A stretch of 18,485 nucleotides of DNA from an uncultured Sphingomonas sp. (lineage in GTDB: Bacteria > Pseudomonadota > Alphaproteobacteria > Sphingomonadales > Sphingomonadaceae), in assembly GCA_902806295.1 (NCBI GenBank), contig CADCWB010000170.1, forward strand, positions 1-18,485, given 5' to 3'. Under the pieces are notes generated by a model. The model was not told the DNA's origin, searched no databases, and saw only the letters and a program-made list of their open reading frames with translations. The position numbers were made by a program, and so were the translations under genes. Below are positions 6,691 to 13,454 of this stretch, piece by piece; the first letter of the stretch is position 1, and each line of letters opens with the position of its first letter.

Positions 6691-6918
6691 TTAAGCGACG
6701 AACAGCAGGATCATCGCCACGACGAACGCCAGCAGGCCGAGCAACTCGGCGGCGGCGAAGCCGATGAACAGGCGGCCCTGCTGGCTGTCGGCAGCGGCCG
6801 GATTGCGCAACGCGCTCTCCAGGAACGAGCCGAACACGTTACCTACGCCCAGCGCGGCCATGCCAACGCCGATGGCGGCCAGACCGGCACCGAGCAGCTT
6901 TGCGGCTTCTGCGTCCAT
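6691..6918 (-). CDS. atpE: F0F1 ATP synthase subunit c
   Basis: 75 residues, two membrane helices joined by the polar loop ALRNPAAADSQQG. The first helix carries the glycine-repeat pattern (GAGLAAIGVGMAALGVGNVFG). The second holds the ion-binding carboxylate Glu58 in GFAAAELLGLLAF. The residues around Glu58 lack the polar set of sodium-type rings, so proton use is expected. The ATG at 6918 has AGGGAG seven bases upstream. A much longer open frame continues upstream through the atpB region in another frame, but only this segment is real. It sits between atpB and the b' gene. Confidence 0.96.
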   Translation of the reverse strand: MDAEAAKLLGAGLAAIGVGMAALGVGNVFGSFLESALRNPAAADSQQGRLFIGFAAAELLGLLAFVVAMILLFVA

Positions 6919-6947
6919 GATGAAACTCCCTTTGTTTATTCTTGTGG

Positions 6948-7739
6948 TTAGTGAAGATTGATCGCGTCGTTGAGGTACAAGGACGTCAGCAGCGCGAAAA
7001 CATAGGCCTGGATGGCGGCAACTAGCAGCTCTAGTGCGGAAATGCCGATCATCAGGATGAGCGAAGGAAGGCTGACCACCGGCGCGACCCACAGCGCCTC
7101 GGCGTTGAGTCCGTTGATCACGAAGCCGGCCAACACCTTCAGCAGGATATGGCCGGCTGTCATGGCGACGAACAGTCGCAGCGCCAGGCTGAACGGCCGA
7201 ACCATGAACGACACGAACTCGACGGGGATCAGGATCGGCATCATCCACCATGGCGCGCCCGCCGGCACGAACAGGCTGAAGAAGTGGAAGCCATGCTTGG
7301 CGAAGCCGACGATCAGCACGATGGCGAAGGAGACGATCGCCAGCACGGCGGTGACCGTCAGGTGGCTGGTGACCGTGAAGGGGTGGATGCCCGGGATGAT
7401 ACCGAATGGCAGCAGGCCAAGGATATTGGCCACCAGGATGAACATGAACAGCGAGAAGACATAAGGCAGGAACTTGCGCCCCTTCGGCCCGATATTGGTC
7501 TCCAGCATGTTCGACACGAAGCCGGTGACGCCTTCGACAGCGACCTGCCAGCGGCCGGGCACCAGCTGCCGCTTCATTCCACCCAGCATGAACAGCCAGA
7601 TGACGGCGAGCGTCAACAGCATCCACAACGACGAATTGGTGAAGGCGATCGACTGCCCAGCAATTTGCCAGTCATGGCCGAACAATGGTTCGACCTGGAA
7701 CTGGTGCATCGGATCGATCTTGCCCGGTTCGGCGGCCAC
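6948..7739 (-). CDS. atpB: F0F1 ATP synthase subunit a
   Basis: 263 residues, multi-pass membrane protein that provides the two proton half-channels against the c-ring. The essential arginine is R188 in PFSLALRLFVAMTAGH. The C-terminal helix ELLVAAIQAYVFALLTSLYL is also conserved. I start it at GTG 7739, which follows the atpI stop directly (TAAGTG) and has AAGGA seven bases upstream. An ATG eleven codons in has no good ribosome-binding site. It lies 29 bp upstream of atpE. Confidence 0.95.
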   Translation of the reverse strand: MAAEPGKIDPMHQFQVEPLFGHDWQIAGQSIAFTNSSLWMLLTLAVIWLFMLGGMKRQLVPGRWQVAVEGVTGFVSNMLETNIGPKGRKFLPYVFSLFMFILVANILGLLPFGIIPGIHPFTVTSHLTVTAVLAIVSFAIVLIVGFAKHGFHFFSLFVPAGAPWWMMPILIPVEFVSFMVRPFSLALRLFVAMTAGHILLKVLAGFVINGLNAEALWVAPVVSLPSLILMIGISALELLVAAIQAYVFALLTSLYLNDAINLH

Positions 7740-8066
7740 TTACGGGTCCTTCTTGGCGTTCGCGTTCGACATCTTGATGATGCTCCAAAAGCCGCTGGCG
7801 GTGCCAAGCACCATCAGCGTGATGAAGAGCATCGGCCACGTTCCCAGCAGACGATCCAGCGCCCAGCCGATCAACGTACCGCCCAACAGACCGCCGATCA
7901 GGGTAGCAAGAACGCGCTGGCCGAGCTGTTCATTAGCATCGGCCTTGGGCGCGGTGCCCGTCCTGAGCGCTTCCTTCCGCTGCGCTTCCTCCAGCCTCTC
8001 ATCGAGGCGGTCGAGCCGCGCATCCGGGGGAAGCCGGTGGTCTTGTCCGGGCTCGTCTTCCACCAT
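7740..8066 (-). CDS. atpI: ATP synthase accessory protein AtpI (AtpZ/AtpI family)
   Basis: 108 residues from ATG 8066. A charged N-terminal part (DARLDRLDERLEEAQRKEA) is followed by two membrane helices: ATLIGGLLGGTLIGWALDRL and WPMLFITLMVLGTASGFW. The family is thought to help c-ring assembly or magnesium/calcium handling. It is the first gene of the F0 operon and its stop is immediately followed by the atpB start. The start is uncertain: ATGs at 8066, 8075 and 8084 are all in frame, with GGGGAG at 8083-8078 and GAGG close to 8066. Upstream residues of the longest frame look non-coding. Confidence 0.86.
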   Translation of the reverse strand: MVEDEPGQDHRLPPDARLDRLDERLEEAQRKEALRTGTAPKADANEQLGQRVLATLIGGLLGGTLIGWALDRLLGTWPMLFITLMVLGTASGFWSIIKMSNANAKKDP

Positions 8067-8230
8067 GATCCTCATACTCCCCATGTGCGCGGCGACGCCC
8101 GTAAAGTGAGCGCCATCCACGAAAGGCAAGGAACATGGCGGCGTTCAAGCCCGCCAAGGCGCGGACCCTTTAGAAAGGGCGGCGCGGCCCGTCAACCGCC
8201 GCGGCGGTGCGGCAGTGTCGCGCCAGCCGC
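8067..8230 (-). promoter_or_regulatory. Gap between ydbL and atpI; likely promoter of the F0 operon
   Basis: 164 bp without a gene. On the minus strand TTGACG (8195-8190) lies 17 bases before TAAAGG (8172-8167), a possible promoter with a good -35 and a weak -10. The same stretch holds the perfect palindrome ACCGCCGCGGCGGT and a GCGGCG...CGCCGC stem followed by CCTTTCT, which could instead be a weak terminator for the ydbH-ynbE-ydbL transcript. Both readings are tentative. Confidence 0.3.
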
Positions 8231-8620
8231 TTAGCCGCCGCGGCAGTAGTCCGGCACTGGAGCGCCCTGGCCGGCGCCGCGCCGCCGCCATACGCCGTCG
8301 GACAGCAGATAGGCCTCGCCCACAGCTACCCGGCCCAGCAGCGTGCAACCCGCGGTGATGCCGACCTCCGACGGGCTGACCTGCCGCCGCTCCGCCAAGC
8401 CGGTGTAGAGCGCACGTCGACGGATGTTCACCCCCTCCGTCTGCGTCCGCGCCGGGCCACCGATCGCGGCCGCGGGCGAGGCATAGCCGAGGTAGCCGTC
8501 GAACCGCTCGCCCACTTGCCCAGCCGCCCGAGCCTGCGTCAAGGCTGTGCGCTGCACCTGTGCGGCGGTTGGGATGGCCAGCGACAAGGCCGCCGCCCCA
8601 ATCAGAGCCGCCACCCTCAT
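8231..8620 (-). CDS. ydbL: YdbL-family (DUF1318) periplasmic protein
   Basis: 129 residues with a cleavable signal peptide (MRVAALIGAAALSLAIPTAA, likely cut before QVQ). The mature part has the DUF1318 pattern: ALTQARAAGQVGERFDGYLG, NIRRRALYTGLAERRQVSP, EVGITAGCTLLGRVAVGEAY and a C-terminal DGVWRR. In Escherichia coli YdbL modulates the YdbH-YnbE bridge that moves phospholipid towards the outer membrane. Here its ATG overlaps the ynbE stop by four bases (ATGA), so the two are translationally coupled. The cysteine pair (in GITAGCTLLG and PDYCRGG) could form a disulfide. Annotation is by family pattern plus the conserved three-gene order. Confidence 0.88.
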   Translation of the reverse strand: MRVAALIGAAALSLAIPTAAQVQRTALTQARAAGQVGERFDGYLGYASPAAAIGGPARTQTEGVNIRRRALYTGLAERRQVSPSEVGITAGCTLLGRVAVGEAYLLSDGVWRRRGAGQGAPVPDYCRGG

Positions 8621-8847
8621 CGCGGCGGACTCGCTGGCTGTTGCGGCTGCTGCGGCGCTTGCGGGAAGGCATCCGGGTTCTGGTTGATCAACTGGTCGAC
8701 GTCCCGCTGCATCCGCACCAGCACCTCCTGGCGGATCGCCACATTGAGGTTGATCTCGATCGGCTTCTCCGGCGTCTTGACGGAGATGCAGCCGGCCAGC
8801 GCCGGTGTGAGCGCGGCTGCGGCAAAAAGGCGGAGGAGGGATTTCAT
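8617..8847 (-). CDS. ynbE: YnbE-family outer-membrane lipoprotein
   Basis: 76 residues from ATG 8847, which has GGAGGAGG upstream. The N-terminus is a lipoprotein signal with lipobox LAGC and lipidated Cys20. It is followed by the short conserved core PIEINLNVAIRQEVLVRMQR and DVDQLINQNPDAFP, then a Gln/Pro-rich tail. In E. coli YnbE is an outer-membrane lipoprotein that forms an amyloid-like beta stack and pairs with the C-terminus of YdbH across the periplasm. The upstream extension of the open frame (Arg/Pro-rich) is rejected because the signal sequence starts at Met 8847. It lies 4 bp after the ydbH stop and overlaps ydbL by four bases. Confidence 0.9.
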   Translation of the reverse strand: MKSLLRLFAAAALTPALAGCISVKTPEKPIEINLNVAIRQEVLVRMQRDVDQLINQNPDAFPQAPQQPQQPASPPR

Positions 8848-8851
8848 CGGC

Positions 8852-11800
8852 TTACCTCGTGCTCGGGGGTTCGGTGGCGATCTGCTGCTCCACCGGAGTT
8901 TGGGTCTGAGTGGTCTCTTCCTCACGGCGGCGGACCTCCGTGGTGATCCCCGGAATGTCTTGCAGCGGAACCTCCAGGGTAGTGGAGATCAGGTTGCGCG
9001 GGTCGCGCATCGACTTGGCCATGCCGATCAGCGCGCGGAATGGACCGCGGATCGAAACGTTGAACTTGAGCGGCAGCTTGGCAGTGACCCGCCGCAGGAA
9101 CCGCGCCGTCCCGGACTCGCCCAGAGCCACGCCATCGATGGTCAGCCGGGTGCCGAACTCGCCGGCGAGGTCCCCATCGAGTCGAATGATCATCGACTGG
9201 AAACGCAGGTCGCGCAGCGCATCGAACGCCAGCCCCCCAGCGAAGCCGAGGTTGGCCCGGTTGACCACGCCGTTGTAGCTGAGCGACCCACCCGGCGGCC
9301 GCGACACCAGCCGGCCACCAACCACCCGCCCGCCATTCTCGTCGAACACCATCGGCAGCACGCCGTCGAAGATGCCCGTGGCGCGGATCTCCTTGAACTC
9401 GAAGCTCTGCACGAATCGATTCGCGTCCAGCCCGACCACTTCGAACGTCAGTCGTTTGGCACTCGGCCGGCCAACGTTGATGATCGTTTCATGCAGGATC
9501 AGCTCGCCGCCCATGAACGGCCAGCGCCCGCTCTCGATCTTGACCAGCTGCCCAGGCAGCAGCTGATAACGAATCACCCCGTTCTGAACCAGGATACCGG
9601 GGTTGATGCCGGCCACCTGAATGACCTGCCCTGGCGCAGTCTCGAGCCCGAGCAGGTCGGAGAAGCGCATCGTGCCCTTCAGGCCCGTGACCGGACCGAA
9701 GGCCGCAGCAAGGTCCATGTTGTCGGTCGAGAACTCGCCTGTCGACGTGACCCGGCCATTGCCATTCCAGTTGATCCGCCCCTGGCCGTAGACCGACCCG
9801 TTGACCAGGGCGACCACACCCTCGCTCAGCCGGGTCAACTGCTCGGGCTGAAGACCGCCGGGCCGGAAGCTGATTCCCGGTACGTCGAGCACCGCGCTGC
9901 CGGCATCGCCACCCAGGTCATGCCGGATCGATACATTCGTGACCCTGGCGCCCGTGCCCAGGTGGTTGAGCGAGCCGTCCGCAGTGATCCGCTCCCCTGT
10001 CAGGCTGAAGCGCACGTCGTTGCTGCGCAGCGGGTAGAAGCGCGGGTTGGGCGCCATGTCACTGGCGGTGAGTGCGCCATCGACGGTCAGACGGGAGCGG
10101 TAGAACAGCCAGTTTCCGCTTGCCTCCGTCATCCGGATCGGCACTCGCCCGACCACGGCATCGGCGCCGTTGAAGGTTCCGCGAATGCCGCTGCCGCCGA
10201 AGCTGCCCTTGAGGTCCTGCGCGTTGAGCAGGATCGGCGCGTCCGACTGCCCCATCCGCATGCGCACCGCATCAAGGTCGAACTCGCGATCCTGGTTGAA
10301 CCTGGCGCGTCCGGCCAGCAGCGCGAACGGCGAGGCGCCGAGGCGCCCGTTCAGCCGCAAGTTGCTGCTTGTCGCGCCAACGGCCAGCGCGCCACTTGGA
10401 TTGCGCACGACCACCGCCCGGCCCGCCGCACAAATCGGGATGCTAGTCTGGCCGAGCTGCAGCGCGCCCAGCTTCAACGAGGCGAAGCTGACCGGCGTGC
10501 AGCCCCGCCCGAACTCCAGCGCTCCGCCCGGCCCGAAGCTGCCGCTGACTGGTACGCGAAGGCCGCGCACTCCCCCGCCCGACACGGGTCCGTCCAGCAG
10601 CACCACGGTATTCACCGCCGTCGAACCGTTGCGCTGAGCGGCGAAGCGCACGGGTGCCAGCGCCAGCCGAGCACCCGCGGCGGCATAGGGTGCGATCTGC
10701 GCCAGCCCACTGAGCGGAGCGCCGCTCCGTGGCTGGCTCAGCGCCACCCGCGCGGTGGGCAGGCCGCCGCCTTGCGTCGCGATGTTGCCGTCGATGCGCA
10801 GCCTGCCCTGCGGCCAATAGTAGGTGATGCCGTCGCCGCCCTCGACCTGGATGCGCGCGCCCGATCGGCTGCGAACGTTGGCGGTCTCGATCCGCACCGC
10901 GCCCCCGCCAGCAAAGTTCACCAGCCGGAGCGAGCCGCGGGCATTCATGCCGGTGGTGGCGCCCGCGATCGCCCGGCTGATCGCGGCGGCCAGCGGCTCC
11001 AGCGGCGTGTCGTTCACGCCGCCCAGCGCGGAGGTGAAGCCGGCGGTGAGCGACGGCGCCAGATCCGCTCCCTGCGCCGCGTAGTCGGCGACCAGCGTGA
11101 TATGACCCTTGGCAGCATTGAGCAGATAACTGCCGTCCAGCAAGGTCCGCTCGGCCCGAACCTCGGCTAGGCGCGCCTGTCCGGCGGCAAGTTTGATCGT
11201 GCCGAGGATGCGGGTCGGATCGCCGCCGAACGTCAGGTTCCCGTTGATCGCCGCCAGCCCGTTGTCGCCAGCCGCCAGCGTCGCGGCGCTCATGCGGCCC
11301 TTGCCGGTGAACCGCTCGAATGCCTCGGTGAAGCGGACATCGACATCGAATTGCGGACGGGTGAGCGCGATATTGCTCGCCGGGCAGGCAAAGCTTGCCG
11401 CCGACAAAGGACCGCTGACCCGCGGTCGGCGGGCGTCGATGGCGATCCCAACGGCAGCCCGCAACCCATTCAGCTCGCACCGGCCGGGCGCCAGTCGGGG
11501 TGAGGCTGCCGCCAGCCGACCGCGGAAGCCCCCGGTCAGGTTGCCGGCCCCCTCCACAGCCACTCCCAATGGCCCAAACGGCGTCGCCAGGGAGATCGAG
11601 GTATCGGCCACATCGACGCTGATGTCGGGCAGCTCGAACGGCCTGCCGCTGGGTGGCGGCAACAGCCGGTCGAGCTGGCCCCAACTGATCCGGTTACCGG
11701 TCATGCGCCCGTTCAATCGCACGCCGCGCGCGACCACCCGGTAGATTTCGACCCGTCCGTTCAGCCGAATGCGCATCTGCACCTGGGCCACGCGGGCCGT

Positions 11801-12082
11801 CAGATCGGGACGGCGCGGATCGCCGATGACGAGGTTGCTGATCTTCTGCGTGCGCAGCCCGACGCGATCGAGCTTGTAGGTCGCCTGCACGCCCCGGCTG
11901 CGCATCTCGCGCGCAAGGATGTCCGACGCGATCGGCCGCCGCTGGGTCCAGACCACACCAAACGCCACAATAAGCAGAGCCAGGAAGCCGAGCAGGACGT
12001 AGCCGAGCAGACGCGGCCATCGGCGATGGTGCTCCACGAGCGCCGCCCCTGGCTCCGGCCCACCCGGGTCCTCGTCTGTCAC
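8852..12082 (-). CDS. ydbH: YdbH-family AsmA-like intermembrane phospholipid transport protein
   Basis: 1076 residues, longer than the E. coli protein as I recall it (about 880). There is a short cytoplasmic tail, one membrane anchor at about 24-45 (WPRLLGYVLLGFLALLIVAF), and a very long periplasmic beta-rich region typical of bridge-like lipid-transport proteins. The C-terminal part (about 885-960) has the family segment FKEIRATGIFDGVLPMVF followed by VVGGRLVSRPPGGSLSY. After about 1030 the chain becomes polar with Glu/Thr/Gln repeats (RRREEETTQTQTPVEQQ). In E. coli YdbH, TamB and YhdP share phospholipid transport to the outer membrane. GTG 12082 is the start; its ribosome-binding site is weak (GGTGGGTAGGG). 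It heads the ydbH-ynbE-ydbL operon. Confidence 0.87.
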   Translation of the reverse strand: MTDEDPGGPEPGAALVEHHRRWPRLLGYVLLGFLALLIVAFGVVWTQRRPIASDILAREMRSRGVQATYKLDRVGLRTQKISNLVIGDPRRPDLTARVAQVQMRIRLNGRVEIYRVVARGVRLNGRMTGNRISWGQLDRLLPPPSGRPFELPDISVDVADTSISLATPFGPLGVAVEGAGNLTGGFRGRLAAASPRLAPGRCELNGLRAAVGIAIDARRPRVSGPLSAASFACPASNIALTRPQFDVDVRFTEAFERFTGKGRMSAATLAAGDNGLAAINGNLTFGGDPTRILGTIKLAAGQARLAEVRAERTLLDGSYLLNAAKGHITLVADYAAQGADLAPSLTAGFTSALGGVNDTPLEPLAAAISRAIAGATTGMNARGSLRLVNFAGGGAVRIETANVRSRSGARIQVEGGDGITYYWPQGRLRIDGNIATQGGGLPTARVALSQPRSGAPLSGLAQIAPYAAAGARLALAPVRFAAQRNGSTAVNTVVLLDGPVSGGGVRGLRVPVSGSFGPGGALEFGRGCTPVSFASLKLGALQLGQTSIPICAAGRAVVVRNPSGALAVGATSSNLRLNGRLGASPFALLAGRARFNQDREFDLDAVRMRMGQSDAPILLNAQDLKGSFGGSGIRGTFNGADAVVGRVPIRMTEASGNWLFYRSRLTVDGALTASDMAPNPRFYPLRSNDVRFSLTGERITADGSLNHLGTGARVTNVSIRHDLGGDAGSAVLDVPGISFRPGGLQPEQLTRLSEGVVALVNGSVYGQGRINWNGNGRVTSTGEFSTDNMDLAAAFGPVTGLKGTMRFSDLLGLETAPGQVIQVAGINPGILVQNGVIRYQLLPGQLVKIESGRWPFMGGELILHETIINVGRPSAKRLTFEVVGLDANRFVQSFEFKEIRATGIFDGVLPMVFDENGGRVVGGRLVSRPPGGSLSYNGVVNRANLGFAGGLAFDALRDLRFQSMIIRLDGDLAGEFGTRLTIDGVALGESGTARFLRRVTAKLPLKFNVSIRGPFRALIGMAKSMRDPRNLISTTLEVPLQDIPGITTEVRRREEETTQTQTPVEQQIATEPPSTR

Positions 12083-12187
12083 GCCCTACCCACCATGAAC
12101 AGTCACAAACCTTCTTTCGTGCCGGCCGTTCCGCCTCCGGCATGAACATGTTGCCTCAAACGAGCCGTTCTGCCTAACCTGTGGCCG
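12083..12187. promoter_or_regulatory. Divergent region between ydbH and radC, with a candidate radC promoter
   Basis: 105 bp between divergent starts. On the plus strand TTGCCT (12151-12156) and TAACCT (12175-12180) are 18 bases apart. The -10 ends only seven bases before the radC ATG and there is no ribosome-binding site, so a leaderless message is possible. A stem GTGCCGG (12119-12125) / CCGGCAT (12137-12143) lies in the same gap. No clear ydbH promoter is seen. Confidence 0.3.
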
Positions 12188-12872
12188 ATGAGCGACAAGC
12201 CGAACGGCGCCGACGGGCATCGCGGGCGCCTCCGGCAACGGCTGCTGGACGGTGGTGGCGACGCGCTGCTGGACCATGAACTGGTTGAATATCTGCTGAC
12301 TCTCGCCGTGCCCCGGCGGGATACCAAGCCCTTGGCGAAGCGGCTTATTTCCGAGGCCGGCGGGCTTGGCCAGCTGCTCGAGAAACCGGCGGAGGTTCTT
12401 CGCCGCGAGGGGTTGAGCGAGCGAGAGCATGATCGGGGCGCTGGCCATCGCCAAGGCGACCGCGCAGCGTTTGCTCGAGACACGGATCGAAGAAAGGCCG
12501 CTGATCTCCAGCTGGGATGCGCTCGGCGATTACCTGCAAGCGACGATGGCGCACCAGCTGATCGAGGAAGTGCGCGTGTTGTTCCTCAACGCCAAGAACC
12601 ACCTACTCGCCAACGAAGCGATGTGGCGCGGGTCGGTGGACGAAGCGGCGGTCCACGTCCGTGAAGTGATCGCCCGCGCCATCGCGCTCGGCGCCACCGC
12701 GCTGATCATCGTGCACAACCACCCCAGCGGCGACCCCACCCCCAGCCAAGCCGACATCCGCCTCACCCGCGACCTGATCGACGCCGGCCGCCACATGAAA
12801 ATCGGCGTCCACGACCACGTCATCGTCGGCGCAACCGGCCGCACCAGCATGCGGGCGCAGGGACTGATTTGA
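12188..12872 (+). pseudogene. radC: RadC (JAB/MPN domain) gene with a 4-bp duplication frameshift
   Basis: The N-terminal frame (12188 to about 12427) reads GHRGRLRQRLLDGGGDALLD, then HELVEYLLTLAVPRRDTKPL and LLEKPAEVLRREGLSE, the UPF0758/RadC helix-hairpin-helix region. The remainder, in another frame from about 12426, reads MIGALAIAKATAQRLLETR, SSWDALGDYLQATMAHQ and the JAMM metal site in HNHPSGDPTPSQAD. At 12415-12425 the sequence GAGCGAGCGAG contains a tandem 4-bp repeat. Removing one unit restores LSESMIGALAIAKA and a continuous 226-residue protein, the normal RadC length. RadC was named for DNA repair, but its molecular role is unsettled. The C-terminal frame has its own ATG at 12429 and could make a domain-only product. 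It may be a true recent mutation or a sequencing error. Confidence 0.88.
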
Positions 12873-12883
12873 CGGAGCGGTGT

Positions 12884-12909
12884 GTCCGCTTTCCACCCTT
12901 GCAGACATT
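12884..12909 (+). repeat. Direct repeat, copy A, just after radC
   Basis: GTCCGCTTTCCACCC followed by TTGCAGACATT. It is nearly identical to 13379-13404 in the same orientation; copy B has one extra base. The pair brackets the 0.5-kb segment between radC and purB. Confidence 0.75.
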
Positions 12910-12915
12910 CACGCC

Positions 12916-12947
12916 GAACGTCCGCTGACGACCCAAAGCGGACGTTC
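12916..12947. repeat. Perfect 11-bp inverted repeat
   Basis: GAACGTCCGCT (12916-12926), a 10-base loop, then AGCGGACGTTC (12937-12947). It belongs to the same GTCCGCTTT-type repeat family as copy A next to it. It could fold as a transcript end for radC, but no T-run follows. Its right arm overlaps the stop codon of the small membrane-protein gene on the minus strand. Confidence 0.75.
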
Positions 12948-13329
12948 AATCCCTCTGATGCGATGGTCGATCGCTGAGCAAGAACATCACCATCAAGCAT
13001 GGCACAAGCAGGCCAATGGCAGCTTCGGGCGGTAAGGTGGCAGGTAGTCGGACGGCAAAGGCAGGGGCAAGTAAACTGAAGCAAGCAACCGAGTAGAAGG
13101 CGGTCGCCAACAAAAGCAGGACAGCTTGTTGGCGAGCAGCACTCTTCCAAGCCGTAACCGTCGCAATGATGCCGAACACGACTGCGGCCATCGCTACGAC
13201 GACGGCAGCAACGCCGATACCGCTTGCTGCTGAGATGGCGCTGGCTTTCGAGCCTATCAGACTGGAGGTGATAAGCGGTGGACCTAGCATCATCAGTGCC
13301 GACCACCGCGAGTAAGACTGCCAACTCAT
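12946..13329 (-). CDS. Small hypothetical membrane protein
   Basis: About 127 residues from ATG 13329; family not recognised. Four hydrophobic stretches can be seen: ALMMLGPPLITSSLIG, GIGVAAVVVAMAAVVFGIIA, AVLLLLATAFYSVACFSLLA and AAIGLLVPCLMVMFLL, with short polar links and a polar end SDRPSHQRD. The open frame reaches further upstream, but those residues (MSAMGGKRTLL) come from repeat copy B and are a known kind of spurious translation in such repeats. The DNA here is visibly less GC-rich than the flanking genes. The stop lies in a palindrome arm and the start lies just inside repeat copy B, so the gene looks like cargo of a repeat-bracketed insert. Expression is unproven and there is no obvious ribosome-binding site. 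Confidence 0.45.
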   Translation of the reverse strand: MSWQSYSRWSALMMLGPPLITSSLIGSKASAISAASGIGVAAVVVAMAAVVFGIIATVTAWKSAARQQAVLLLLATAFYSVACFSLLAPAFAVRLPATLPPEAAIGLLVPCLMVMFLLSDRPSHQRD

Positions 13330-13378
13330 AACCACGATGTAGCCCCACGTGGGCGGATGTCGAGGCGGACCTAGCAGC

Positions 13379-13404
13379 GTCCGCTTTCCACCCATAGCAG
13401 ACAT
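13379..13404 (+). repeat. Direct repeat, copy B, upstream of purB
   Basis: GTCCGCTTTCCACCC followed by ATAGCAGACAT, matching copy A at 12884. Its first six bases also pair with GCGGAC at 13365-13370 across an 8-base loop, so this copy too is part of a hairpin. Confidence 0.72.
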
Positions 13405-13454
13405 AAGGTCACCTTCGTTGCGGCCTCGGCCCTCTCCTGCTAGCCGCCGCCGCC

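Noticed and set aside
5572..6951. 459-residue open frame on the plus strand
   Set aside because: Antisense to atpF, the b' gene and atpE, all of which are clear. Its composition is typical of shadow frames.
8207..11170. 987-residue open frame on the plus strand
   Set aside because: It is a GC-driven shadow opposite ydbH. It is rich in Arg, Gln, His and Pro with no recognisable domain, while the minus strand has a full YdbH with ynbE and ydbL in operon order.
10443..11684. 413-residue open frame on the minus strand
   Set aside because: A different frame within ydbH; Arg/Gly/Ala-rich with no domain.
12530..13348. 272-residue open frame running antisense to radC and through the repeat
   Set aside because: It contains NVRFGSSADV, a known kind of spurious translation of sphingomonad/rhizobial repeats, and it crosses the RadC JAB domain in antisense.
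13330..13404. N-terminal extension MSAMGGKRTLL on the small membrane protein
   Set aside because: These codons come from repeat copy B; such peptides recur wherever this repeat lies next to an open frame.
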